Position numbers and translations under genes: made by a program
Part shown: one piece after another, positions 23,396 to 31,088 of the stretch
Position numbering within the stretch: the first letter of the stretch is position 1
Layout: every line of letters starts with the position of its first letter
The notes under the pieces: generated by a model
Told to the model about the DNA's origin: nothing
Seen by the model: the letters and a program-made list of their open reading frames with translations, nothing else
The model's database searches: none
From: Marinomonas sp. CT5
GTDB lineage: Bacteria > Pseudomonadota > Gammaproteobacteria > Pseudomonadales > Marinomonadaceae
DNA length: 31,088 nt
Direction of reading: 5' to 3'
NCBI RefSeq assembly: GCF_018336975.1
Contig: NZ_CP025572.1
Span: 737,384-768,471, forward strand

Positions 23396-24316
23396 ATGAT
23401 AGATCGTTATCTCGTATTGGGTGGCGCCGGATTTATTGGGAAACGAATTGTTTCTGAATTGTGCGCTTTGGGTAAAGATGTAACATCTGTATCACTCCAC
23501 CTTCCTGAAAAAAGGGATATGGTCAAAGAAGCCTATTATTTATCTTTAGACTTAACGGTTGAAGAAGACGTTATTACCCTTTTTTCAAACTCATATCAAT
23601 ATGTTATTAATGCTATGGGCTATGTTAACCATTCTAAGTTCAAAAAGGGTGGTTTTCAGGTCGTTTCCGCTCATCTTCTTTCTACCATAAATCAGTTGCG
23701 ATATATAGACACAGGGGCGTTAAAAAAGTACTTATATATAGGGTCAGCTGATGAATATCCCCAAAGCCTCACTCCTCTCAATGAAGAAATGAGAGAAAAT
23801 GCAATTTCTCCTTATTCTTTTTCTAAGTCATCTGTTACACATTTTTTACAAATGTTATATCGCTCTGAGTCAATTCCGACGAGTGTCATTCGTGTATTTC
23901 TGGCCTATGGTCCAGGACAGAACTCTGAGCGTTTTATTCCTCAAATTATTGAGTCATCATTGCAAGGTAAGTTGATAGAAACTTCATATGGCGAGCAGGT
24001 AAGGGACTTTTGTTATATTGATGATTTGGTTAGTGGAGTCTTAACTGCATTGCATTCCCCATTAGCTTTGGGAGAAGTCTTTAATTTGGCTTCTGGTCGT
24101 GGTGTCCAAATAAAGGAAGTTGTATCAAACTTAGTTGGCCATTTAGGTGGAGAGGTTCAATTTGGCGCTCGGCCTTATCGTGATGGTGAGTCAATGTACC
24201 AAGTCGCTGATGTGGAAAAAGCAAAAGCAATTCTTGGTTGGGAGCCTAGTATGGGCTTAGATGAGGGGCTTCAATTAACAATTGATTGGTACAAAAAAAA
24301 TGTATTTAGAAGATAG
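23396..24316 (+). CDS. NAD(P)-dependent SDR epimerase/4-ketoreductase
   Basis: A 306-residue extended SDR with the Rossmann motif VLGGAGFIGKRIVSEL (7-22), an INAMGYVNHS segment, IGSADEYPQS and the catalytic YSFSK (near 140). GPGQNSERFIPQIIES and VRDFCYIDDLVSG follow, as in NAD-dependent nucleotide-sugar epimerases and reductases. In the CDP-sugar pathways this position is held by the final 4-ketoreductase (RfbJ abequose synthase, paratose synthase) or by RfbE-type epimerases; which one cannot be decided here. ATG 23396 follows AGAGGG at five bases. It lies 62 bases after rfbF, the largest gap in this part of the operon, and overlaps the next gene by 17 bases. No RfbH-type 3-dehydrase is nearby, so a 6-deoxy rather than a 3,6-dideoxy product is favoured. 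Confidence 0.82.
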   Translation: MIDRYLVLGGAGFIGKRIVSELCALGKDVTSVSLHLPEKRDMVKEAYYLSLDLTVEEDVITLFSNSYQYVINAMGYVNHSKFKKGGFQVVSAHLLSTINQLRYIDTGALKKYLYIGSADEYPQSLTPLNEEMRENAISPYSFSKSSVTHFLQMLYRSESIPTSVIRVFLAYGPGQNSERFIPQIIESSLQGKLIETSYGEQVRDFCYIDDLVSGVLTALHSPLALGEVFNLASGRGVQIKEVVSNLVGHLGGEVQFGARPYRDGESMYQVADVEKAKAILGWEPSMGLDEGLQLTIDWYKKNVFRR

Positions 24317-25241
24317 TGAACGGCCGCTCATTTCAGTTCTAATGAATTGTTATAACGGCGAAAAATATCTGAGGGAGGCCTTGGATAGTATTGTTGCACA
24401 GACTTACGACAATTGGGAGCTTATATTCTGGGATAACCAATCATCCGACAACTCTAAAAGTATACTTGAAGAGTATCTTCCCGATTCTCGAATAAAATAT
24501 TTTTATGCCCCCACCCATACTAATCTAGGAGGGGGAAGAGCCGCAGCATGGTCATATATAAAAGGCAAATACCTTGGTGTCTTAGATGTAGATGATCTTT
24601 GGGAACCTTCCAAATTAGAAGAACAGGTTTCTATTATGGAGAGTGATCCAGAGATAGGTGTCTGTATATCGAATACAAAGTTTTTTAGTGAAAAACATTC
24701 AGAAGTCTTATATGATTCTGCACCTCCAGTAGAACTGGGTGTTGGAGAGCTAATCCGAAAATACTATATTTCATTAGAATCTGTACTCTTGTCCATGGAT
24801 CATGCGAAAAACCTAGACGAAGGCTTTTCAAATGATTTTAGTCATATTGCTGATTTTGATCTCATTGTGCGGATTGCAAGTAGTTCTAAGATTCATTATG
24901 TGCCTAAGGTTTTGTCTGCATGGCGAGTTCACGAAAGTAGTGGAACATGGACTGATAGTCAGCAATTTAATTTTGAATTTATAAAATGGGTAAGCAAATA
25001 TAAAAATAGTACCTTGTTCTATAGATACAGTAATGAACTTGCTCATATTCAAAGTAGAGCACTCTTAAGAAGTATCTCAGTTAGTTTTGCTAAACTAAAA
25101 TTTAAAGAGATCTTTACTCATTTATCTAATGAGAGCTTCCTTATTAAGCTAAGAACCTTCTTGATTCTGATTTTTTATATTCCTTTTTCCAATGTATTTT
25201 TTTGGATAAGAAAAAAACGTTTTCAAAGGAAGTGGTGGTGA
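24300..25241 (+). CDS. Family 2 glycosyltransferase
   Basis: This 313-residue GT-A enzyme begins at ATG 24300, inside the end of the previous gene; a TTG at 24282 is open but unlikely. It has ISVLMNCYNGEKYLREALDS (near 12-31), FWDNQSSDNS (near 45) and the DXD-type metal motif GVLDVDDLWEPSKLEEQV (near 93). SHIADFDLIVRIASSSKIHY in the second half matches the acceptor/base region of the family, and VLSAWRVHESSGT follows. The C-terminal 35 residues are hydrophobic and then basic (FLILIFYIPFSNVFFW, then RKKRF), a likely membrane anchor. The stop overlaps the deacetylase start (TGATG). Sugar specificity is unknown; given the neighbours it may use the CDP-6-deoxyhexose. Confidence 0.88.
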   Translation: MYLEDSERPLISVLMNCYNGEKYLREALDSIVAQTYDNWELIFWDNQSSDNSKSILEEYLPDSRIKYFYAPTHTNLGGGRAAAWSYIKGKYLGVLDVDDLWEPSKLEEQVSIMESDPEIGVCISNTKFFSEKHSEVLYDSAPPVELGVGELIRKYYISLESVLLSMDHAKNLDEGFSNDFSHIADFDLIVRIASSSKIHYVPKVLSAWRVHESSGTWTDSQQFNFEFIKWVSKYKNSTLFYRYSNELAHIQSRALLRSISVSFAKLKFKEIFTHLSNESFLIKLRTFLILIFYIPFSNVFFWIRKKRFQRKWW

Positions 25242-26098
25242 TGCGTAATATAATTAAATTTATTATTCTCTTTTATTTTTATCTTCTATATAGTTTAAAA
25301 GAACTCTTGGGGAAAGAAAGAAAAGAACCTATCGTTAGAGTTCTCATATTGCATTATGTAAGTGAGAATGAGTTGGGAAAATTAGCCAACCTTGTTGATA
25401 AACTTTCTAAAGATTGGGATTTTATAAGTGGAGAAGAGTTTTCTTTGTTTAAAGAGGGTAAAATCTCTTTAAAGAGAAAAAGCTTGTTAATTACTTTTGA
25501 TGATGGCTTTTTATCTAGTAAATTTGCCTCCGATAATGTTCTAGCGCCAAGAAATATAAAAAGTATATTTTTTATTTCCCCCGGCTTTATAGACACCTTT
25601 GGTAATGATCAGAAAACGTATCAGTTCTTATCAAAAAACTTGCGTTTAAATAATATCGACGCTTCCAATATCCCCAATCACTTTAAACCTATGAGCTGGG
25701 ATGATGTGAGGTCATTATATAAAAATGGTAATATTGTCGGTTCTCATACATTGTACCATGACAAAGTATCATTAAGCTTCCAACAGGGAGAGTTAGTAAG
25801 GGACTTATTGGAGTCTAAAATAAGACTGGAAAAAGAGCTCGGTGGCTCATTAGTATCAGAGTTTGCATTCCCTTTTGGTAACATTGAAAGTATTTGCTTT
25901 GACTCATATAAGCAAAGTGAAGAAGTATACCTCAATGTTTATTCAGGCTTTAGAGGCGAGAATTACATAGGCGAAACTGGAATTGTTAAAAGGGATGCTA
26001 TTGATTTATCTGCGCCTTCTTTTTATACAAAAGCTTATTTGCTTGGAGCAAGTGATGTTTTTTATAAGGGGATATTAAGAGGTTTCTTGAAAGTATGA
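25241..26098 (+). CDS. NodB-type polysaccharide deacetylase
   Basis: This metal-dependent hydrolase would remove N- or O-acetyl groups from a sugar or glycan. I use ATG 25241, which overlaps the upstream stop as TGATG and follows AAAGGAAG; the frame is open further upstream to 25202. The 285-residue product has an N-terminal membrane helix (about 4-20), then LLITFDDGF with the catalytic base and metal ligand Asp87-Asp88, and GSHTLYHDKV with metal ligands His169 and His173. FAFPFGN near residue 207 corresponds to the family's third motif. The rest of the domain is compact, as in the CE4 family. The anchor suggests action at the inner membrane, perhaps de-acetylating a HexNAc of the repeat unit. 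The stop overlaps the next start as ATGA. Confidence 0.87.
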   Translation: MRNIIKFIILFYFYLLYSLKELLGKERKEPIVRVLILHYVSENELGKLANLVDKLSKDWDFISGEEFSLFKEGKISLKRKSLLITFDDGFLSSKFASDNVLAPRNIKSIFFISPGFIDTFGNDQKTYQFLSKNLRLNNIDASNIPNHFKPMSWDDVRSLYKNGNIVGSHTLYHDKVSLSFQQGELVRDLLESKIRLEKELGGSLVSEFAFPFGNIESICFDSYKQSEEVYLNVYSGFRGENYIGETGIVKRDAIDLSAPSFYTKAYLLGASDVFYKGILRGFLKV

Positions 26099-27336
26099 AC
26101 TTGACAGTGTCGTTAAATAAAGTTCATCAAAATTTTATCTTATTTTGGACCGTTATTTTTGCTGGACGGTTTTTTTTTCATGTTGCTATCTCTTCTCTGG
26201 GGTTGTCTTTTCTTTTTTTTAAACTGACTACTTTTTTTTCCTTGCTTTTTTTGGCGATTTTAGGCTTCCAACTTTTTTTGAGTAAGTGGAAACTTTTATT
26301 TCTCTTGGATAAAGTGTTGATCTGTGGCGGGATGATTTTTGTTTTATTTGGTGTCCTTACTTTTGATTACATTTTTCTTCAAATGGCTTTTTTGATCTTC
26401 TTTTCCCAGTATTTTTTATGCTTTCTTTTTAAAGGCGATTACTATCGAATTAGAGTTTTTTATGTTTTTCTGGCAGTCTTAGTTTCTTTTGAAATTATAA
26501 TGCAATTCTTTTTGTTTAATAATCATCTATTTGGTTTTGATGGATGGTATTTAGATGCGGATGATTATGTCGCTTATAGGTCTTTATTTACTGATTTAAA
26601 TGAGGTCTTTTCTGATAGTAGACCAGCGGGTGGGATTTTAAGAGTTGATGGAGTGTTTGGTTATAACCATACTACAGGTGCATATTTGGCTGTTGCGGCA
26701 GCTTTTATTTTTGAATATGTGAAAAAGAATAAAATAAACTTATTTCCTTTTTTTATTTGTGTTCTTGGTGTTTTTGCATCTACATCTACTACAGCAATAA
26801 TCGCTCTTTTTGCTTCTATGTTTATATCAATTATATGGGATTCAAAAATAAAATTTTATGCTAGAGTTAGTATGTTTGTATTTTTCATCTTAATAGTTTT
26901 AGGTTTTCTTTTCTCTCACCTTGGAGACTATATTTTAAATAGGCTTATTGGAAACCTAGCATCTTCATCCTATGTTTATGCTTTTATACCCTCTTTCTCT
27001 GGAGAAGGAGATATGCTGCGTTACTTTATAGGATTCAATAGATCTCATAGTTATATAGCGGAGTCTGATATTATGGCAATAATTGCTAATTATGGTATTT
27101 TATTTGTTCTGCTTTTTTTTACTCGTTTTGCTATAGTGTATATAGATGTTTTTAAAGCACAAAAGACAGGATTGGATCTAACTTTCTATAGTGCCTCTGC
27201 GACGGCCGTTATGAGTGGCATGATATGTCTATTGCACACCTCTGCAACATTAACTTGGCAAGTCGGTAGCGTAGTATTTCTTTTCTTAGGTGTTTTAATA
27301 AAACGATATTATTTAGTTAGAAATGTTAATTTGTAG
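26095..27336 (+). CDS. Polytopic Wzy/WaaL-like O-antigen polymerase or ligase
   Basis: This 413-residue, strongly hydrophobic protein has about 10-12 membrane segments and a large periplasmic loop around residues 145-195 (GWYLDADDYVAYRSLFTDLN through ILRVDGVFGYNHTTGAY). The pattern of a G-F/Y-NHTTGAYLAVA segment after the loop followed by ASTSTTAIIALFA fits the Wzy_C/O-antigen ligase superfamily. It is unrelated in sequence to the EpsG-type Wzy at 6625. It overlaps the deacetylase by four bases (ATGA). Polymerase, ligase to lipid A core and an export-associated role all remain possible. If polymerase, the window carries two polymerisation systems with only one flippase. Confidence 0.75.
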   Translation: MNLTVSLNKVHQNFILFWTVIFAGRFFFHVAISSLGLSFLFFKLTTFFSLLFLAILGFQLFLSKWKLLFLLDKVLICGGMIFVLFGVLTFDYIFLQMAFLIFFSQYFLCFLFKGDYYRIRVFYVFLAVLVSFEIIMQFFLFNNHLFGFDGWYLDADDYVAYRSLFTDLNEVFSDSRPAGGILRVDGVFGYNHTTGAYLAVAAAFIFEYVKKNKINLFPFFICVLGVFASTSTTAIIALFASMFISIIWDSKIKFYARVSMFVFFILIVLGFLFSHLGDYILNRLIGNLASSSYVYAFIPSFSGEGDMLRYFIGFNRSHSYIAESDIMAIIANYGILFVLLFFTRFAIVYIDVFKAQKTGLDLTFYSASATAVMSGMICLLHTSATLTWQVGSVVFLFLGVLIKRYYLVRNVNL

Positions 27337-27362
27337 TTTTAATTTATAAAATGAGAGTGTAA

Positions 27363-29543
27363 ATGAGACTTTTTTTGAAGCCAGTATTTTCTTTTTCGAG
27401 TCTTTTATGTAAGCCTGATAATATTTCTGATTTACACAAAAATTGGGCTCTAGATAATGAGCGCTTACTTTGGTTCTCTCGTTCCTCATGTTCTTTTCTT
27501 CGGGTCGCTTTATGGCGCTATCATAGTACTGGTGTAAAACCACGTTTTTGGTTCCCAAGCTATATATGCAGTGATGCTTTAGTGCCGTTAAAACTGTTTG
27601 GTTGTGACATAGAATTTTATGAAATAGGAAAAGAATTAAATTACAAAGGGGTTAGCAAGCAGCTTAAAAAGGCGGAAAGCGGAAAGGATATTATTGTATA
27701 TGTTCACTACTTTGGTGCCTCTGATGCTCCAGGGATTGCTGATATTGCTGAGTTCTCAAAAAGAAACTCTTTGTGGCTGATAGAGGATGCTGCTCATAAT
27801 TATGTAAAAAATGGAGGAATAGGCCTCTATGGGAATTTTGTTCTTTATAGTGTATATAAGAGGTCTCCGATTCCAGATGGCGCGGCTTTAGTTATACGTG
27901 ATCCTGATATATTAAAAATTGGGAATAGAGAAGAAGTCTTTTACTGTGATGATCCCTTTTTAGCTGGTGAGCAGCTTAGGCAAGATCTAATTAAGTTGGG
28001 AGAACGTGTGGAGCTACCCTCAGGTTTCTTAAAGAATACCTTTTGGCTAGTAAGAGAAATAATTCGTAAAACTTTAGGTTCAATTAGTTATAAATATCAA
28101 AATCAAGTGTTAACGGAGTGGCCTATTAGAAAAAACGAGGCTTTCTTTCCAAATCCAAGTATTTCGACGCTATCTAAGTTTTTGTTACCCAGATTAACTA
28201 TAAAGATAGCAGGTAATGGACTTAAACATAACTATACCTCTTTAGCTTGGGATAAGCTCATGGAGGTTGTTTCTTATAAACATAATCTGTCTATTAAACG
28301 CTTTAAACTTGAAAGTGATTATTTGGCTGCTTATGAAATATACGATAACTGTGGTGTAAATAAATCAATGGAAGTAGCTGAGTATTTAGCCGCTCACCAT
28401 ATCCCTGTTTTGAGATGGCCTAATCTACCATCAGATGTTTTATCTAGTGAATCGAGTGCATTTGATAGATATTCAACATTGATTATGCTGCCAATCAACT
28501 CATCAATCGGCATAAATGGAATTTTCACCGTAACAAGTAAAATAGATAATAGCAAAAAACAACTTCCAGAACTATGGTGTGAAACGGTTGAAGAAGAAAG
28601 AAGTTGGAGACATCAGTCTCTTCAAGTACCTCTTGTTCAGACTTATGCTTATGCTTCAGCTAGAGCTAAACAATCGTTAGATAAGCTGAAGGTTTTTTCT
28701 GCTCTTGGTAAGCAGTCTAATGAGGTTTTTCTTCATGCTTTTTACCGGCAAAAGAAGATATTATTTATTAGTGTAAATATTGCCAGTTTTGGCCCTGTAT
28801 TAAGCGAAAGGTCTGAACAGTTTAATATTGGTTTGCTGGAGTTATTTGGTGTTACTTCTGGAAATTGGCTAAAAGGAATGGGGTTGATTGTATCTCCTCG
28901 GTTTGACTCGACCTCTCAAAATATGTACACCATGTGGAAATCTGGTTTTAGATTAATTTCTAAAAATCACTGGATATCATCACAATTGAACTTAGAAAGA
29001 AGCGAAGATACTTTACGTGGAGCACTTAATAAGAAGTGGAGGAATCAGCTTGTCAAAGCAGAGAAGGCTGGTCTGAGAATTGAAGTATCAATCTTACCAG
29101 AAGATATGTTAGAAATTCATCTTTTAAGTGCTGAGTATTTGTCTTCAATTGGTGTCGATGGTGTTGCAAGTGAGCTTGCAGAGAATATAGCAGAAGAGGC
29201 TGGGCATAGAGATTCGGATGTAGTATTACGTACACTGAAAGCATATGAGGGAGACGAAATTGTTGGAGGTGTTGTCATTTCAGAAGGCTGTAATGAAGCC
29301 ACTTATTTATTTGGCTGGAGTTCTGATAAGGGCAGAGGATATTATGTTACTCAACTTCTTTTATGGCAGGGGATTTTGGCAGCAAAATCAAGCGGTATAG
29401 TCTGTTTTGATTTAGGAGGTATCGATAGAGTGGGTTCTCCAGGAGTTGCAAAATTTAAAGAAGGGGTAAATGGTAGGGAATATACTTCGGTAGGTACGTA
29501 TATTTATGTTCCAAGATTAATAAGACTATTTTGGCCTTTCTGA
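27363..29543 (+). CDS. Fusion of PLP (DegT-like) aminotransferase and FemAB/GNAT acyltransferase
   Basis: This is a 726-residue two-domain protein. Residues 1 to about 400 resemble a DegT/DnrJ/EryC1-type aminotransferase: FWFPSYICSDALVPLKLFG (62-80), IEDAAHNY (140-147) with the PLP-ring Asp142, and SVYKRSPIPDGAALV (163-177) with Lys166 at the Schiff-base position. This part is shortened and diverged towards its end. Residues from about 420 to 726 resemble FemAB/GNAT-like acyl- or aminoacyltransferases: KKWRNQLVKAEKAGL (557-571), VVISEGCNEATYLFGWS and the closing CFDLGGIDRVGSPGVAKFKE (681-700), where DLGG and FKEG are family marks. A combined enzyme could aminate a keto sugar and then add an acyl or aminoacyl group to the new amine. 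That is inference: only the two halves are visible. ATG 27363 follows a modest GAGAG. Confidence 0.75.
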   Translation: MRLFLKPVFSFSSLLCKPDNISDLHKNWALDNERLLWFSRSSCSFLRVALWRYHSTGVKPRFWFPSYICSDALVPLKLFGCDIEFYEIGKELNYKGVSKQLKKAESGKDIIVYVHYFGASDAPGIADIAEFSKRNSLWLIEDAAHNYVKNGGIGLYGNFVLYSVYKRSPIPDGAALVIRDPDILKIGNREEVFYCDDPFLAGEQLRQDLIKLGERVELPSGFLKNTFWLVREIIRKTLGSISYKYQNQVLTEWPIRKNEAFFPNPSISTLSKFLLPRLTIKIAGNGLKHNYTSLAWDKLMEVVSYKHNLSIKRFKLESDYLAAYEIYDNCGVNKSMEVAEYLAAHHIPVLRWPNLPSDVLSSESSAFDRYSTLIMLPINSSIGINGIFTVTSKIDNSKKQLPELWCETVEEERSWRHQSLQVPLVQTYAYASARAKQSLDKLKVFSALGKQSNEVFLHAFYRQKKILFISVNIASFGPVLSERSEQFNIGLLELFGVTSGNWLKGMGLIVSPRFDSTSQNMYTMWKSGFRLISKNHWISSQLNLERSEDTLRGALNKKWRNQLVKAEKAGLRIEVSILPEDMLEIHLLSAEYLSSIGVDGVASELAENIAEEAGHRDSDVVLRTLKAYEGDEIVGGVVISEGCNEATYLFGWSSDKGRGYYVTQLLLWQGILAAKSSGIVCFDLGGIDRVGSPGVAKFKEGVNGREYTSVGTYIYVPRLIRLFWPF

Positions 29544-29564
29544 TCCATTTTATAGTATGGTAAG

Positions 29565-30692
29565 GTGGTAAGTACTTTGACTCATTCGGCGTGTGTAGAA
29601 AAAAAAATCTGTTGGGTATCGGTTGTTGGGCACGATCCCTCAGTAGGAGGGGGGGTTGCTACTGCAGTTCAAACGTTAAAAGAAAGTGATATCTTTACTG
29701 GCATTGCGGATTATTATTCATTATCTGGACTTTCAGTTTTTAAACAAATATTACTTTTTTTACGGCTAGTTTATATATGCCGTTATAGGTATTTTGTAGT
29801 CCACTCATTCTTCTCTCCATTTTCATTGATGTTATTATTGATTCCGTTTAAAGCTAGGGTTGTTATCTTTCCTCATGGCGAATTAAAAAAAGAAGCACTT
29901 GAAATATCTAGAAAAAAGAAAGTTTTTGCTTACTCTACCGTTCGAGTGCTTTCTTTTTTAATTAAACTTACCAAGAAAGTTTCTGTTATCTCTTCAGGAA
30001 AGGAAGAAAATAATTTTCTTTCCGATATTGTTTCCATAAATTTGACTGCTGTTTTACCGGATCTCGTTTCTAATAAAACATTATTTACTTTCCCGCGGGC
30101 CATTTCCTCTAATGAAAAAATAAACTTAATTTTTATTGCTAGAATGGTTCCTAACAAAGGTATTTCTTTCTTTTTAAAGCTTTTTCTTGAAGATATTCTT
30201 AATGAAAAGCCATCTAGCTTTTCTGAAAAAATTAATAGTATTAATATATACTATTTTCGAGAAGATGAAGCTGAATACCAAATGGTTTTAGATGGGAAAG
30301 AAAAAATAGAAAATAAAGCTGGTATTAGAGTAAATCTATATGAAAATCTTTCTCGTGATAATATTAAAAGTAGGCTTCAGCAGATTGAAAATAAAATGGC
30401 TTTTTTAAGTTCTCAATTTGAATCGTTTAGTTATGCTTTATTAGAAAGTCTAGGTTTTGAATATTGTCCCTATGTTTGGTTTGAAAATGAGTTAGTGCAA
30501 GAACTTGAGTTGGAAGGACTATGTATTAAAGGCAGTTATGGTGTTTTACCTGATTCTGAAAATTTGGACGGATGGTTAATGCCAACAGATTTTAATCAGG
30601 TTAAGGCGTTTTTATTAAGAAAGAACCTTTCTACTACAATACTATATAAGTCTGAGTTGAGGAAAATGCTAGGAGATGTTTTTTTCAATTAG
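29565..30692 (+). CDS. Family 4 (GT-B) glycosyltransferase
   Basis: A 375-residue GT-B enzyme. The N-terminal half has the GGG(V)A loop (VGGGVATAVQTL, near 27-38) that binds acceptor and donor phosphate, and VIFPHGELKKEALEISRKKK near 100, typical of GT4. The C-terminal half has LIFIARMVPNKGISFFLKLF (near 187) and the E-x7-E-like SQFESFSYALLESLGFEYCP (near 284) that holds the nucleotide sugar. It starts at GTG 29565 with no good ribosome binding site; a TTG at 29577 is possible. It is the last gene of block B before the IS30 element, and no terminator hairpin is evident after its stop. The donor sugar cannot be read. Confidence 0.85.
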   Translation: MVSTLTHSACVEKKICWVSVVGHDPSVGGGVATAVQTLKESDIFTGIADYYSLSGLSVFKQILLFLRLVYICRYRYFVVHSFFSPFSLMLLLIPFKARVVIFPHGELKKEALEISRKKKVFAYSTVRVLSFLIKLTKKVSVISSGKEENNFLSDIVSINLTAVLPDLVSNKTLFTFPRAISSNEKINLIFIARMVPNKGISFFLKLFLEDILNEKPSSFSEKINSINIYYFREDEAEYQMVLDGKEKIENKAGIRVNLYENLSRDNIKSRLQQIENKMAFLSSQFESFSYALLESLGFEYCPYVWFENELVQELELEGLCIKGSYGVLPDSENLDGWLMPTDFNQVKAFLLRKNLSTTILYKSELRKMLGDVFFN

Positions 30693-30778
30693 TCTCCCCT
30701 AAAATATTTGATTGATACAAGTAAAGTGACATTAAAAGAAATCCAACCTTCGAGTTTAAAGTATGTGGTTCTTAGATC

Positions 30779-31088
30779 TCAACAATAATCGACACACTTG
30801 GTATAGATAAGAGAGTCAGTTGCCTATAGGCTTCGAGTTCTCACACAATCCACCAAGGTCGTCCAAAAATGAACAACCAATATAAGCAACTGACACTAAA
30901 AGAACGATACCAGATTGAAGGCCTAAAGGAACTAGGATTTTCAGCAAGAACCATCGCAAACAAGCTTAAGAGAAGCAATAAAACGATTGCTCGTGAACTG
31001 AGACGATGTCTCGATAACAAGTATTCTGCTGAGGTAGCTCACACACATGCAACCACGACCAGAACACTGGCCCGTAAGTTTACCCAAA
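30779..31088 (+). mobile_element. IS30-family element, left part (runs off the right edge)
   Basis: A plausible outer end is at about 30779 (TCAACAATAATCGACACACT), followed by a leader of about 90 bases and the transposase start. The other end is outside the window, so the boundary is estimated by the usual position of IS30 ends relative to the gene and may be off by several bases. Confidence 0.55.
30869..31088 (+). CDS. IS30-family transposase (partial, N-terminal 73 residues)
   Basis: It starts at ATG 30869 and is cut by the window edge. The protein opens MNNQYKQLTLKERYQIEGLK and continues with FSARTIANKLKRSNKTIARELRR. This is the HTH_38 domain of IS30 transposases (LT..ER..I..L...G.S...IA..L.RS..TI.RELRRN), which binds the element's inverted repeat. 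CLDNKYSAEVAHTHA matches the following YxAxxAxxxA linker. The catalytic DDE domain would lie to the right. No break is visible in the part present. Confidence 0.88.
   Translation, partial: MNNQYKQLTLKERYQIEGLKELGFSARTIANKLKRSNKTIARELRRCLDNKYSAEVAHTHATTTRTLARKFTQ

Noticed and set aside
1..31088. CRISPR arrays, tRNA and rRNA genes, integrase attachment sites, JUMPstart/ops elements
   Set aside because: I looked for regular spaced repeats, tRNA-like cloverleaf ends, rRNA signatures and GGCGGTAG-type ops sites and found none.

Overview
The window is a gammaproteobacterial surface-polysaccharide locus (O-antigen, capsule or exopolysaccharide) framed and interrupted by insertion sequences. The AT-rich, T-rich coding style, the Wzx/Wzy machinery, a WbpM-type 4,6-dehydratase and the mix of IS3, IS5, IS110 and IS30 sequences suit a marine gammaproteobacterium of the Oceanospirillales/Alteromonadales/Vibrionales kind. 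The genus cannot be fixed from the sequence alone.

Layout. 1-414: the orfA end of an IS3 element (minus strand) that sits in a frameshifted IS5-type transposase relic. 415-1529: no recognisable gene. 1530-9508 (plus): block A, with a small PglC-like initiating phosphoglycosyltransferase, a WbpM/FlaA1-type UDP-HexNAc 4,6-dehydratase, a decayed manC (4357-5115), a Wzx flippase, an EpsG-type Wzy polymerase and two family-2 glycosyltransferases of rhamnosyltransferase type. A terminator hairpin at 9515 separates these from a convergent WcaJ-type initiating transferase (9525-10925, minus). 10926-12950: an insertion-sequence graveyard, with an IS110 relic, a two-ORF IS3 element, and the 3' end of a second IS3-type orfB.

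13145-30692 (plus): block B, a closely packed run of 13 genes with many stop/start overlaps. It begins with a galactarate dehydratase (GarD) homologue. Next come a GT2, a 609-residue GT-B-like protein, a Gfo/Idh oxidoreductase, a CMP-sugar (NeuA/KdsB-type) cytidylyltransferase and a 610-residue GT-B-like protein. These are followed by a CDP-glucose branch (4,6-dehydratase, RmlC-like epimerase, glucose-1-phosphate cytidylyltransferase, SDR reductase/epimerase). The run ends with a GT2, a NodB-type deacetylase, a second Wzy/WaaL-like membrane protein, a 726-residue aminotransferase-FemAB/GNAT fusion and a GT4. The window closes inside an IS30-family transposase.

Working model. The initiating transferases load undecaprenyl phosphate. 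The GT2, GT4 and GT-B enzymes build the repeat unit from a UDP-6-deoxy-HexNAc-type sugar, a CDP-6-deoxyhexose and an unusual CMP-activated acid. Wzx flips the unit and a Wzy polymerises it. The most unusual points are a sugar-acid dehydratase placed directly beside a CMP-ulosonate-type activation module that lacks a NeuB/KdsA-type synthase, and the PLP-aminotransferase/FemAB fusion. Both are inferences from sequence and context.
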